Source: DASRDE01 sp035938175 (GTDB lineage Bacteria; Vulcanimicrobiota; Vulcanimicrobiia; Vulcanimicrobiales; Vulcanimicrobiaceae). Taken from it: a stretch of DNA of 64,000 nucleotides. Location of the stretch: positions 1 to 64,000 of the forward strand of contig DASZHD010000026.1 in assembly GCA_035938175.1 (NCBI GenBank). Direction: 5' to 3'. The number at the start of each line of letters is the position of its first letter. Within the stretch, counting starts at the first letter, position 1. Positions 7,382-16,452 of the stretch are shown here, in pieces. Below the pieces are notes generated by a model. It was not told where the DNA came from and searched no databases. It worked only from the letters and a program-made list of their open reading frames with translations. Position numbers and translations under genes: made by a program.

Positions 7382-9532
7382 ATGCCGGATATTGTCCCGT
7401 ACCAACCCCACTCGCTTGCCACCGGCGGGGGCGCCGTGGCGCGTGGGCCGCAGCCTCATGAGTTCGGCCGCTTCTGGTCCGCGCTCTTGCGGCATTACCG
7501 GCTCTTTCTGGGTATCGTCCTGGGCTTCGTCATTCTCGTGGGACTGCTCACGGCCATCACGCCGAAGCAATACACCGCCACTGCACGCCTAATACCGGGA
7601 TCACAAGGACCCGACAACTCCGGCCAGCACGACACGGCCTTACCGATTCTGAACGCCCTGCTGCTTCAGACCAGCGACCAGACCGCCGAGACGTTCGCGG
7701 CTCTGGCACAACAGGAGAGCATCGCTGACCGCGTCGTTGCGGACCAACATCTGAACATCAGCGGGCACGCACTGCTCGGGCACGTCAGCGTGAAGCCGGT
7801 CGTCAACACGGAGATTTTGAACCTCTCGGTGACGTGGCGCTCGCGCGAAGGATCCGCGCGACTCACGAACGCGTTCGCGAATGCCTTTATCGAAAGCGAG
7901 CGCGACTTCGTGCGTTCGCAGGCAAATGCGGCTCTGGGTTTCCTTTCTACCGAGATGCCAAACGCTGAACGCGACATGCGCCGGGCAGCCTCTCAACTGG
8001 CACAATTCCAGGCGGCGAACGGATTCGTCGACTCCAGCTCGCACACGCAGGACGTCGTGAGCCATGCGAGCCAAATCGACGGCCAGATAGAGACCCTCCA
8101 GATCGACAGCCGCGAAGCCGTGGCGCTGCTCAACAACGTGCGGGGCCAGATGGGCGGCACGCAGGCGTCGATCGTCAATCAGCGCCAGGTGGCCGTCAAT
8201 CCGGTCTTGTCCGACCTGCGGACGAAGCTGGCCGAGGTCGAAGTTCAGCTCGCGCAGGCGCGTCAGCAATACACCGATCAGCATCCAACGGTCATCGCGC
8301 TGACTAAACAACGCGACGACTTGCGAGCGCAGATCAACTCGCAGCCGAACTTCGTCGAAGGCGGCGACGTCTACGCGCCCAATCCGGTGTACGAATCGCT
8401 CGCCCAAGAGGCGGCACAATACGAATCGCGGATCGACGGCGATGCGGCGAAACTTTCGGAGCTGCGACGGGAACGGGCCGCGCTATCGCCGGTTTTGAAA
8501 GCACTCCCGGTCCAGGGCATGCAGCTGGCGGCCCTTCAGCAGCGCGCGACGCTCACGTCGAACGTCTACAACGCGCTGCAGCAGAAATATAACGACGCGA
8601 CGATCGCGCGCACGACCGCGATCAGCGATCTCACGCTGATTCAGCCGGCGACGCCCGAATCGGCCGTTTCGTGGCCGAGCCTCAAGATCAATTTGATGGT
8701 CGCGCTCGTCGTGGGCATCCTGCTCGCGTCGCTGATCGTCTTCTTCCTCGACTACTTCCAAGGTACGGTGCGCGACGCATCGGACGTCAAGATGATGATG
8801 GGATTGCCGGTTATCGCGTCGATTCCGCAATTTACCAGCTCCAATACGCGTGCGCTGCCGTGGCTCAAGTCGATGACGGTGGAGTCGTTCCTCCACCTGT
8901 GCATCTCGCTGCGCCTGGGCAAAAAGCGGCCGCTGCGGACGCTGGCCATCACGAGCCCGTCGAAGGGCGACGGCAAGTCCACGGTTGCGTTCAATCTGGC
9001 GAAATCGATGGCGACGATCTACCCCCGCGTACTGCTGATCGACGCCGATTTCCGGCATCCGACGCTTCACGAATACGCGGCGCGCGATAACGATTTCGGT
9101 CTGCTGCAAGTGCTGCGGGGCGAGTGTTCTCTCGACACCGCCGTTCAGGGCATCGTGCCGCAACTCGACCTGCTCTCCACTGGCGGCCGCGAAATCATGC
9201 CGGTAGCGGCACTCCAAACGGAGCAGTTCGATGCCGTCGTGCGCGAAGCGGCGGGCCGCTACTCGATGGTGATCATCGACACGCCGGCGCTCGGAGCGGT
9301 TCCCGACGGCTACGCGATCTGCTCAAAGACCGACGGTACGGCGATCGTGATTGCCGCAAATGCGACGAACGAGCGCGTCGCGCAGCAAGTCATCGAACAA
9401 CTGCGTTCACTCGCCATTGAAAACATCGTCGGCGTCGTTCTGAACAAGGACCGCCAACGCTTGCGCGATTACAGCGACTACTTCGCCTCGTCGGTGGAGT
9501 CGACGCCGACCCTGCCGGGAGCTACGTCATGA
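7382..9532 (+). CDS. Wzz chain-length regulator fused to BY-kinase
   Basis: 716 residues. Wzz domain first: a membrane helix around residues 40-62, a long helical periplasmic region (about 150-400), and a second helix around 440-462 with a proline-rich entry (PATPESAVSWPSLKIN). The cytoplasmic kinase domain follows, with Walker A PSKGDGKSTVAFN near residue 525, Walker A' VLLIDADFRHPT near 550 and Walker B-like MVIIDTPALG. Such proteins set polysaccharide length through tyrosine autophosphorylation. The usual C-terminal cluster of several tyrosines is nearly missing: only RDYSDYF is left, so regulation may differ. The stop overlaps the next start (ATGA). Confidence 0.9.
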   Translation: MPDIVPYQPHSLATGGGAVARGPQPHEFGRFWSALLRHYRLFLGIVLGFVILVGLLTAITPKQYTATARLIPGSQGPDNSGQHDTALPILNALLLQTSDQTAETFAALAQQESIADRVVADQHLNISGHALLGHVSVKPVVNTEILNLSVTWRSREGSARLTNAFANAFIESERDFVRSQANAALGFLSTEMPNAERDMRRAASQLAQFQAANGFVDSSSHTQDVVSHASQIDGQIETLQIDSREAVALLNNVRGQMGGTQASIVNQRQVAVNPVLSDLRTKLAEVEVQLAQARQQYTDQHPTVIALTKQRDDLRAQINSQPNFVEGGDVYAPNPVYESLAQEAAQYESRIDGDAAKLSELRRERAALSPVLKALPVQGMQLAALQQRATLTSNVYNALQQKYNDATIARTTAISDLTLIQPATPESAVSWPSLKINLMVALVVGILLASLIVFFLDYFQGTVRDASDVKMMMGLPVIASIPQFTSSNTRALPWLKSMTVESFLHLCISLRLGKKRPLRTLAITSPSKGDGKSTVAFNLAKSMATIYPRVLLIDADFRHPTLHEYAARDNDFGLLQVLRGECSLDTAVQGIVPQLDLLSTGGREIMPVAALQTEQFDAVVREAAGRYSMVIIDTPALGAVPDGYAICSKTDGTAIVIAANATNERVAQQVIEQLRSLAIENIVGVVLNKDRQRLRDYSDYFASSVESTPTLPGATS

Positions 9533-10470
9533 CTTCAGTAACCGTGCTGGTGCCGGCGTTCAACGAAGGCATCGCACTGGGTGCCAACCTCGTACGGCTG
9601 GCCGACTATTTCTCGCTGTACGGCGATCGCTTCTCGTTCGAATACGTGATCGTCGACGACGGAAGCACCGACGATACGCTCGCGGTGGCGCGCACGTTCG
9701 CGCGGTTCCGTGAGAACGTCACCGTGCTGGCGCACACCCAAAATTCCGGCTTGGGCCGATCGCTTCGCACCGGCTTTTCGGTTGCGAAGGGCGAGTACGT
9801 TCTGGCGCTCGACGCGGACATGAGCTACTCGGCGGACCTGGCGATCGAGCTCCTCGAGACTATGGAAGCGCAACAAGCCGACATCGTAATGGCGTCGCCG
9901 TATATGAAAGGCGGATCGGTCGTCAACGTGCCGTTCATGCGGCGGGTATTGAGCCGCGAAGCCAACCGGTTTCTGTCGCTTGCCACGAACGGGCGTTTTG
10001 CTACGCTCACCGCAATGGTGCGCGTCTACCGCACCGCGTTCGTAAAGCAGCTGAACGCGGAGTCGCCGGGCATGGAAATCAATCCGGAGATCGTGTTTGC
10101 GGCCCTGCGCAGCGGCGGTAAAGTGGTGGAAGTGCCCGCGCGCTTGCAGTGGAGCGAAGAGCGGCGCACCAGCCCCGCGCGCACGAATGTAAAAAAGATT
10201 TTGAATCAGTCGCTCGCCGTAGCGCGTACGGGATTCGCATACCGTCCGTCGCTTTGGCTTGCGATTCCGGGATTATTTCCCGGCTTGTTACCGTTGGTAG
10301 TAGCAATTCTCCTGATGCTCCACGTGCCCGCACGGACGCTGGCACTGGGAGCGGCGGTCACTGTAACGATTCAATACACGAGTCTGGCGATATTTGCCGG
10401 ACAACTCACTTCCTTCTTCGCCCATGCGGTTGTCGCTGGGCGAACTTCCCGCGTAAAGGTGGTTCAATAA
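9529..10470 (+). CDS. Glycosyltransferase family 2 with C-terminal membrane helices
   Basis: 313 residues. GT-A fold with the VLVPAFNEG start, nucleotide-binding VIVDDGSTDDT near residue 42 and the metal-binding ALDADMSYS near residue 94. Two hydrophobic segments close the protein (about 240-265 and 270-300), as in dolichol-phosphate-mannose-synthase-like enzymes that work on lipid-linked substrates. It is read in an ATGA overlap with the Wzz/kinase gene and followed one base after its stop by an aminotransferase gene, so it belongs to the long plus-strand operon 7382-15615. Confidence 0.88.
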   Translation: MTSVTVLVPAFNEGIALGANLVRLADYFSLYGDRFSFEYVIVDDGSTDDTLAVARTFARFRENVTVLAHTQNSGLGRSLRTGFSVAKGEYVLALDADMSYSADLAIELLETMEAQQADIVMASPYMKGGSVVNVPFMRRVLSREANRFLSLATNGRFATLTAMVRVYRTAFVKQLNAESPGMEINPEIVFAALRSGGKVVEVPARLQWSEERRTSPARTNVKKILNQSLAVARTGFAYRPSLWLAIPGLFPGLLPLVVAILLMLHVPARTLALGAAVTVTIQYTSLAIFAGQLTSFFAHAVVAGRTSRVKVVQ

Positions 10471-10471
10471 C

Positions 10472-11716
10472 ATGACGGTGTCCATGGAACCGGCGAGCGT
10501 GCGCCGGCGCCTTCCCTCGGATCAGGACGGTACCGGCCGCAATCTCGGAAAGGCGGAAATCGAGGCGGTGACCGCCGCTATCCGCTCCGGGACGCTGACA
10601 AGCACGAAGGGCCAGTTCGTACAAACGCTCGAACGGAATTTTGCGAAGATGCTCGGCGTGAAATACGCATATGCGTGCGCATCGGGAACGGCGGCCATTC
10701 ATTGTGCCATCGCGGCGCTGGATCCCAATCCCGGCGACGAGATCATCACGACGTCGATTACCGACATGGGGGCGCTCGCGCCGATTCTGTACCAGGGAGC
10801 GATTCCGGTTTTCGCCGACGTCGACCCGCTCACGTGCAATGTCACGGAAGAAACGATTGCGGCCCGCATAACGCCGCGCACGAAAGCGATCGTCGCTACG
10901 CATCTGTTCGGCAATCCGTGCCGCCAAGCCGAGATTCAAGCGCTGGCCGACAAACACGGCATTCCGGTAATCGAAGACTGCGCGCAGGCATTCCTCGCGA
11001 CGTACAACGGGCAGTTCGTGGGCACGTTCGGAAAAATCGGCTGCTTCAGCCTGCAGCAGGGCAAACACATCACGACCGGCGAGGGCGGCCTGGTCGTGAC
11101 GAACGACGACGCGCTGGCGCGCCGGATCTATCTGTTCATCAACAAAGCATGGGGTTACGGCGATCCCAATCCGGATCACACGTTTCTCGCGCTCAACTAC
11201 CGGATGTCCGAGTTGTGCGGCAGCGTTGCCGTCGCGCAGCTCGACAAACTGGAGCCGGCGGTGCTTCGGCGTCGCCGGCTTGCAGCTCGTCTCACCGAAG
11301 AACTGCGCGATCTGAGCGAGATCGTGACGCCCTTCGTCCACGACGGCGCCGAACACAGTTATTGGAAGTACTGCATCCGCATCGGGAATCAACTCTCGGC
11401 CGACGCAGTCTTCGACATCGCGAAGTCCCTGAAGTCACGCGATATCGTCAGCGCACCGCGGTACATCGTCAAGCCGGCATATAAATGCGCGGTCTTCACC
11501 GAGCGCCGCACGTTCGGCAACAGCCAATGGCCGTTCACGCTGGCGCATCCGGATGCGCTGGATTACAGCGACGAACGCTTCGCGGGTACCCTGGAAGCGC
11601 TCGAGCGCGTGCTGGTGATTCCATGGAACGACCGGTTCAGTGAGGCCGACGTCCAGTACATTGCCGATGCGATACGCAATGCGGTCGAGAGTCTGGCGGG
11701 AGCTGCGCGAGCATGA
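10472..11716 (+). CDS. DegT/DnrJ/EryC1/StrS-family sugar aminotransferase
   Basis: 414 residues. PLP-dependent sugar aminotransferase: the substrate loop GTLTSTKGQFVQTLE, VKYAYACASGTAAIH, VIEDCAQAF and the PLP lysine in SLQQGKHITTGEGGLV are all present. These enzymes put an amino group on a keto-sugar nucleotide. Together with the following Gfo/Idh/MocA oxidoreductase and hexapeptide acyltransferase it forms the three-step set known from WbpB/WbpE/WbpD-type pathways, which make 3-acetamido sugars for surface glycans. The exact substrate cannot be read from sequence. Confidence 0.9.
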   Translation: MTVSMEPASVRRRLPSDQDGTGRNLGKAEIEAVTAAIRSGTLTSTKGQFVQTLERNFAKMLGVKYAYACASGTAAIHCAIAALDPNPGDEIITTSITDMGALAPILYQGAIPVFADVDPLTCNVTEETIAARITPRTKAIVATHLFGNPCRQAEIQALADKHGIPVIEDCAQAFLATYNGQFVGTFGKIGCFSLQQGKHITTGEGGLVVTNDDALARRIYLFINKAWGYGDPNPDHTFLALNYRMSELCGSVAVAQLDKLEPAVLRRRRLAARLTEELRDLSEIVTPFVHDGAEHSYWKYCIRIGNQLSADAVFDIAKSLKSRDIVSAPRYIVKPAYKCAVFTERRTFGNSQWPFTLAHPDALDYSDERFAGTLEALERVLVIPWNDRFSEADVQYIADAIRNAVESLAGAARA

Positions 11717-12744
11717 CGCCGTTACGTTTCGCGCTCGTCGGGGCGGGAGCCATTGCTTCCGCCTACGAGGCTGCGTTCAAGGAGATTCGCGAGGCTCAAA
11801 TCGTCGCGGTGTGCGACGTTCGCCCCGGCGCCGCGCTGGAGGCGGCCGCGCGTATCGGTTGTGAAGCGTTCACGGACCCGTCGAAATTAGCCGAAACGAT
11901 CCCGCTGGATGCGGCGATCATCTGCACTCCGCCGGCGACGCACGAATCGATTGCGATTGAGTTCCTTCGCAACGGCGTAAACGTGCTGTGCGAAAAGCCC
12001 CTCGCGACGACCGTTGAGAGCGCGCAGCGCATGCTCGACGCGGCGCGGCGCTACAACGTGCTGTTGACGATGGCTTCGAAGTTCCGGTACGTTCCCGACG
12101 TCCGGCTTGCGAAGTTGCTTCTGGAAATGGGCACGATCGGCGAATTGGTCGTGGTCGAAAACGCTTTCACCTCGCACGTGGACATGGCGAACCGCTGGAA
12201 CAGCGATCCGCGCGTTTCCGGCGGCGGCGTGTTGATCGACAACGGCACGCACGCCGTCGACATCTTGCGGTATTTCATGGGACCGCTGCGCGACGTGCAA
12301 ATCGTCGAGAGCCGGCGCATCCAGGGTCTTCCGGTCGAGGATACGGTCCACGTCTTCGTTCGTAACGATCGCGGCGTCGTCGGAACGACCGACTTGTCGT
12401 GGAGTATCGACAAAGGTCTTACGACGTATCTTCGCCTCTACGGCAGCCAAGGCACGATTCTCGTCGGCTGGAAAGAATCGAAATACAGACGCCGCGGCCA
12501 AAACGAATGGCGTGTTTTCGGCACGGGCTACGACAAAACCGCGGCATTCACCAATCAGATCGTCAACTTCTGCGGCGCCATTACGGGTAACGCCGAATTG
12601 CTGATCAGCCCGCGCGACGCGCTCGCGTCGGTCCAGGTCATCAGCGCGGCGTATGCGGCACTCGAACGCAGCCGCTGGGAGGACGTTTCCGCACCAATCG
12701 AAGGTATCGTCACGGCAGCTCCGCTGCCGCTGGAGGCTTCCTGA
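11713..12744 (+). CDS. Gfo/Idh/MocA-family sugar oxidoreductase
   Basis: 343 residues. Rossmann motif FALVGAGAIASAYEA at the N-terminus, and the family catalytic motif CEKPLATT near residue 96. The C-terminal alpha/beta domain has GGGVLIDNGTHAVDILRYF. Enzymes of this family beside a DegT aminotransferase and a hexapeptide acetyltransferase, such as WlbA/WbpB, oxidise the 3-hydroxyl of a UDP-sugar so that it can be aminated. It overlaps the aminotransferase stop by four bases (ATGA) and shares its last base with the next start. Confidence 0.88.
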   Translation: MTPLRFALVGAGAIASAYEAAFKEIREAQIVAVCDVRPGAALEAAARIGCEAFTDPSKLAETIPLDAAIICTPPATHESIAIEFLRNGVNVLCEKPLATTVESAQRMLDAARRYNVLLTMASKFRYVPDVRLAKLLLEMGTIGELVVVENAFTSHVDMANRWNSDPRVSGGGVLIDNGTHAVDILRYFMGPLRDVQIVESRRIQGLPVEDTVHVFVRNDRGVVGTTDLSWSIDKGLTTYLRLYGSQGTILVGWKESKYRRRGQNEWRVFGTGYDKTAAFTNQIVNFCGAITGNAELLISPRDALASVQVISAAYAALERSRWEDVSAPIEGIVTAAPLPLEAS

Positions 12745-13364
12745 TGGCCGTACATCCTACGGCGATCGTCGAGCCGGGTGTAACGATCGGTCGCGGCACT
12801 GCAATCTGGGACAACGTTCACATCCGGCATTCCACGCGAATCGGCGCGGAATGCATCATCGGCGAGAAAACGTACGTAGCGTACGGCGTGAATATCGGCG
12901 ACCGCGTGAAGATCAATGCTTTCGTGTACATCTGCACGGCGGTGACGATCGAACGCGGCGTCATGATCTCGGCGGGAACCGTGTTTACGAACGACCGCTA
13001 TCCGCGCGCGACCACGCCGGATTTCTCGCGTCTTCGCCCCTCGGAGCCCGACGAAGAGACGCTGCCCACGCTCGTGCGTGAAGGCGCAACCATCGGCGCG
13101 CAATGCACGATCGGCTGCAACCTGACGATCGGGCGTTTCGCAATGGTCGGCATGGGTTCGGTCGTGACGAAAGACGTTCCCGATTACCACCTGGTCGTCG
13201 GAAGTCCCGCGCGCACCATCGGCTACGTCTGTGCGTGCGGCCATCCGCTGCTCAAGCCGGGATCGCCGCTTCCGCAGACGCGCAGCGAATTCACCTGCAG
13301 TGCGTGCGGCAGCCGGTACGAAGTCGACGGTCAGCGCGTCGGGGAACTCGCGGGCGTGCGATGA
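12744..13364 (+). CDS. Left-handed beta-helix acyltransferase (WbpD-like) with C-terminal zinc ribbon
   Basis: 206 residues. Hexapeptide repeats run from the start (VHPTAIVEPGVTIGRGTAIW onward) to about residue 160, with the catalytic-type region DRYPRATTPDF in the middle, as in WbpD/WlbB N-acetyltransferases. It probably acetylates the amino group introduced by the aminotransferase two genes upstream. The last 50 residues are unusual: two Cys pairs (CACGHPL and CSACGSRY) about 26 residues apart look like a zinc ribbon, which the core enzyme does not need. Start and stop both overlap neighbouring genes, so it is translationally coupled. Confidence 0.87.
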   Translation: MAVHPTAIVEPGVTIGRGTAIWDNVHIRHSTRIGAECIIGEKTYVAYGVNIGDRVKINAFVYICTAVTIERGVMISAGTVFTNDRYPRATTPDFSRLRPSEPDEETLPTLVREGATIGAQCTIGCNLTIGRFAMVGMGSVVTKDVPDYHLVVGSPARTIGYVCACGHPLLKPGSPLPQTRSEFTCSACGSRYEVDGQRVGELAGVR

Positions 13365-14668
13365 AACGGCGGTGGGGCGTCGTGGGCGGCGGGATGCTCG
13401 GACTGACGCTCGCCCACCGCATTCGTCAAAGCGGCGACGACGTCACGGTTCTGGAAGAGAGCGCCGACTGCGGAGGGCTCGCATCTCCGTGGAAACTGGG
13501 CGATGTCACGTGGGACCGGCATTATCACGTAACGTTGTATTCCGATTTGGCGCTGCGATCGCTACTGTCGGAACTGCAGCTCGAGAGCCGCATGGATTGG
13601 GTGACGACGCGCACGGGATTCTTTACCGACGGAAGGCTTTATTCGTTTTCCGACGTGATGGATTTCGTGCGCTTTCCGCCGCTCAATCCGCTGCAGAAAG
13701 CACGCCTGGCGGCGACGATTCTACACGCGTCGCGAATTACCGACTGGCATAGTCTCGAGCGTATAACCGCACTGGAATGGCTGCGCCGCTATTCCGGCGC
13801 GCAAACAGTCGAGAAGATTTGGCATCCGCTGCTTCGGGCAAAACTTGGAGCGAATGCCGAGAAGGCGTCGGCGGCCTTCATTTGGGCGATCATCGCACGA
13901 ATGTACGCGGCTCGCCGCACGGGAATGAAGCGCGAACTTTTCGGCTATGTCCCCGGCGGATATTCGACGATCCTAGCACGGTATGTCGAAGTACTGCGCG
14001 AGTCCGGCGTCGAGATCGTTACCGGCTCGCGCGTTCAAAGCGTGACGCCCGCAAGCGGCGATCGGGTTCGCGTTCTTGCATCGGACGGTTCCGAACGGGA
14101 ATTCGACCGCGTCGCGGTCACCCTTGCCGCGCCGTTGGCCGCGCGGTTGTGCGGTTCGCTTACGGAGGCCGAGCGCAATACACTTACGGGCGTGGAATAT
14201 CAGGGCATTATCTGCGCTTCGCTGCTGCTGGATGCGCCGCTCTCCAATTACTACGTTACGAATATTACGGATACGTGGGTGCCCTTTACCGCGGTGATCG
14301 AAATGACCGCGCTCGTGAAGCCCGAAATGTTGGGCGGACAGGCGTTGGTCTATTTGCCCAAGTACGTCGTGCCCGACGACCCGGGGTTCGACCTGAGCGA
14401 CGAGGAGCTGCGCGATCAGTTTTTGGCAGCGCTGCAGCGCATGTACCCCGATTTTCCGCAGCGTTCGGTGCGCGCGTTTCGCGTATCGCGCGTACGGCAC
14501 GTACTCCCAATTTCGACCCTTGGGTACTCGGATCGCCTGCCCTCAATCCGTACTTCCGTCCCGAATCTTTTTACCGTAAACAGCGCACACATCGTCAACG
14601 GTACGTTGAACGTCAACGAGACCGTAGAACTCGCCAACCGCACCGCCAGGGAATTATTAGCATCGTGA
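13361..14668 (+). CDS. NAD(P)/FAD-dependent oxidoreductase (protoporphyrinogen-oxidase-like fold)
   Basis: 435 residues from ATG 13361. The N-terminal dinucleotide-binding motif WGVVGGGMLGLTLAHRI and the following VLEESADCGGLASPWKLG are those of FAD amine-oxidase / UDP-galactopyranose-mutase-like flavoproteins. A C-terminal FTVNSAHIVNGTLNVNETVE segment fits the FAD-binding end. Similar flavoproteins occur in polysaccharide clusters, but the reaction is unknown. The frame is open upstream to 13103, but that part is a shadow of the acyltransferase; ATG 13361 overlaps the acyltransferase stop in ATGA. Its TGA at 14666 overlaps the GTG of the next gene. Confidence 0.85.
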   Translation: MKRRWGVVGGGMLGLTLAHRIRQSGDDVTVLEESADCGGLASPWKLGDVTWDRHYHVTLYSDLALRSLLSELQLESRMDWVTTRTGFFTDGRLYSFSDVMDFVRFPPLNPLQKARLAATILHASRITDWHSLERITALEWLRRYSGAQTVEKIWHPLLRAKLGANAEKASAAFIWAIIARMYAARRTGMKRELFGYVPGGYSTILARYVEVLRESGVEIVTGSRVQSVTPASGDRVRVLASDGSEREFDRVAVTLAAPLAARLCGSLTEAERNTLTGVEYQGIICASLLLDAPLSNYYVTNITDTWVPFTAVIEMTALVKPEMLGGQALVYLPKYVVPDDPGFDLSDEELRDQFLAALQRMYPDFPQRSVRAFRVSRVRHVLPISTLGYSDRLPSIRTSVPNLFTVNSAHIVNGTLNVNETVELANRTARELLAS

Positions 14669-15615
14669 AAGCCGCACTATCCCTCGATCTCGACAACCAA
14701 TGGTCGTACATGAAGACGCACGGCGATCCCGGATGGGAATCGCTGCCGTCCTATATCGATACCGTCGTGCCTCGAGCGCTCGAAATGCTGGAGATTCTGC
14801 GATTGAAAACGACGTTTTTCATCGTGGGAATGGACGCCGATCAACCGGCGAACGCGCGCAGCCTCGCCTCGATACACGCGGCAGGCCACGAGATCGGCAA
14901 TCACTCCTACTATCACGAGCCGTGGCTGCACCGGCGGACCCCGCAGGAAATCGAGCGTGAAATCGCGCTCGCCGAAGACGCAATCAGTGCGGCTACGGGG
15001 CAACGGCCCCGCGGTTTTCGCGGCCCGGGCTTCGTGCGTTCGCCGGAGATCTACCGCGTTCTCGCGCGGCGCGGGTACTCGTACGATGCTTCCACGCTGC
15101 CGACGTTTATCGGGCCGCTCGCGCGGGCGTACTACTTCCGTTCTACGAAGCTCGACGCCCAGGCACGCCAGGAGCGGCAGGACCTTTTCGGCAGCTTTTC
15201 CGACGGGTTCGAGCCCAACCGCGTGCATTTGATAGAGACGCCGGACGGTACGATCGCGCAGATTCCGGTCACGACGATGCCCGGAACGCGCCTTCCTATT
15301 CACATTAGTTATCTGCTGTATTTAGCACGGGTATCGCCCGCGCTGGCGCTGACGTACTTCAGAACGGCACTCGCGCTTTGCCGGCTGACCAAGACGGAGC
15401 CCTCGATCCTTCTGCATCCGTTGGACTATTTGGACGGCAGCGACTGTCCGGCATTGAAGTTCTTTCCGGCGATGGACATGGCCGCCCGGGTGAAACTCTC
15501 CGTCGTTAGCGGCGCGCTCCGTATGCTTGGCGACGGTTTTGACGTGGGCCCCGTCTCCGAACTGGTACCTGCGGCTCAGGTTTCCGTTCCGGCTTATGCC
15601 GCCGGTGAGCAATAA
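14665..15615 (+). CDS. Polysaccharide deacetylase (NodB homology, CE4)
   Basis: 316 residues from GTG 14665, which forms a GTGA overlap with the upstream stop. NodB motifs are intact: the catalytic/metal aspartate in LSLDLDNQW, the zinc-binding HxxxH as HSYYH in HEIGNHSYYHEP, and the RGFRGPGFVRS motif 3. It removes N- or O-acetyl groups from a glycan, or acts on a lipid-linked precursor. No signal peptide is visible, so it probably acts in the cytoplasm or on a membrane-bound intermediate. It is the last gene of the plus-strand polysaccharide operon. Confidence 0.9.
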   Translation: MKAALSLDLDNQWSYMKTHGDPGWESLPSYIDTVVPRALEMLEILRLKTTFFIVGMDADQPANARSLASIHAAGHEIGNHSYYHEPWLHRRTPQEIEREIALAEDAISAATGQRPRGFRGPGFVRSPEIYRVLARRGYSYDASTLPTFIGPLARAYYFRSTKLDAQARQERQDLFGSFSDGFEPNRVHLIETPDGTIAQIPVTTMPGTRLPIHISYLLYLARVSPALALTYFRTALALCRLTKTEPSILLHPLDYLDGSDCPALKFFPAMDMAARVKLSVVSGALRMLGDGFDVGPVSELVPAAQVSVPAYAAGEQ

Positions 15616-15783
15616 GTCCTATTTTCGGTCGTCTATTAAGGGCGATTTCGCCTAGGTACAGACAAAATTGAGGCCCCCTTAAAATTGGGGAATGCCAAAC
15701 GTCCCTAGTTTTTGCTATGATCATCGGGCCAACGTAAACAGTTGACCGCTGATACGTGCATCCAAAATATAAGGGAATGACCG
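15616..15783 (+). promoter_or_regulatory. 168-base leader before the LuxR-type regulator, with candidate promoter and hairpins
   Basis: This spacer holds a short perfect hairpin (GGCGA-TT-TCGCC, 15641-15652), a CCCC-TTAAAATT-GGGG inverted repeat near 15675-15695, and a possible promoter: TTGACC (15742-15747) with an A/T-rich -10 region at about 15765-15773. AAGGGA at 15771-15776 is a good ribosome binding site for ATG 15784. The promoter call is weak; the ribosome site is good. Confidence 0.35.
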
Positions 15784-16422
15784 ATGTTTAATGGACATCA
15801 GCCTGTTCGAATTTTTATAGTCGAGCAGCAGTTACTATTCGGAAAGGCGGTCGCTCAGGTTGTAAGCGAGGATCGCAACATCGTGGTGGCGGGTATTGCC
15901 CGCAACCGCGAAAGCATGGACGTCAAGGATGGTCAAGTCGACGTCATCATCGTCGACGTGGACAATGACATCGACGAGATAGAAATCGGCGTCGAACACT
16001 TCCGAAACGTGTGCCCCTCAGCCAAGATCTGCGCGATTTCGATGTATTTGCAACCCGAGCTGATGCAACGCTGCCTCTCGGCCGGCGTCGACGGATACAT
16101 CGTGAAGGATACGTCCCTTCAGGAATTGATCGCCGCCATCAAGACACTAGCCGAGGGAACCAGCTACGTGGACCCACGAGTCGCTGCAACGCTTCTTCGC
16201 GGGCGCACGCACAATCAAATTCCTTATAACGGCGAACTGTCGCCGCGTGAGACGGACATCATCCGCCTCATCGCGCAAGGGCTCTCAAACCGGGATATCG
16301 GGCAGCGCCTCGTGCTCTCCGAGAAGACGGTAAAGAACCACGTAAGCCGCATCTTTTCGAAGCTGCATTTCACGGCACGTTCGCAGGCCGCGGTGCACGC
16401 TATCAGAAACGGCTTGGCGTAG
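15784..16422 (+). CDS. LuxR/NarL-type response regulator with a degenerate acidic pocket
   Basis: 212 residues. Receiver domain (1-125) followed by a LuxR helix-turn-helix (about 148-212: LSPRETDIIRLIAQGLSNRDIG, LSEKTVKNHVSRIFSKL). The phospho-acceptor position is kept as D58 in VIIVDVDND, with S86 and K108 (YIVKD) as the other switch residues. The usual pair of acidic residues that bind Mg2+ (DD near residue 14) is replaced by E14-Q15 (IFIVEQQLLFG). Phosphorylation may therefore be weak or absent. No histidine kinase is adjacent. It lies just downstream of the polysaccharide operon, a plausible but unproven target. Confidence 0.85.
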   Translation: MFNGHQPVRIFIVEQQLLFGKAVAQVVSEDRNIVVAGIARNRESMDVKDGQVDVIIVDVDNDIDEIEIGVEHFRNVCPSAKICAISMYLQPELMQRCLSAGVDGYIVKDTSLQELIAAIKTLAEGTSYVDPRVAATLLRGRTHNQIPYNGELSPRETDIIRLIAQGLSNRDIGQRLVLSEKTVKNHVSRIFSKLHFTARSQAAVHAIRNGLA

Positions 16423-16452
16423 AGCCATAACTGCCGGGGCGACCGGCGATTC

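Noticed and set aside
10406..11392. Long minus-strand open frame (328 codons) opposite the aminotransferase gene
   Set aside because: It is Arg/His-rich with no family pattern and lies fully antisense to a gene with clear motifs; typical shadow frame in GC-rich DNA.
12555..13244. Minus-strand open frame opposite the acetyltransferase
   Set aside because: Asp/His/Arg-rich shadow of hexapeptide-repeat coding sequence.
13777..14664. N-terminal extension of the polysaccharide deacetylase frame
   Set aside because: It overlaps the flavoprotein in another frame and is Arg-rich; GTG 14665 overlaps the flavoprotein stop and matches the NodB start.
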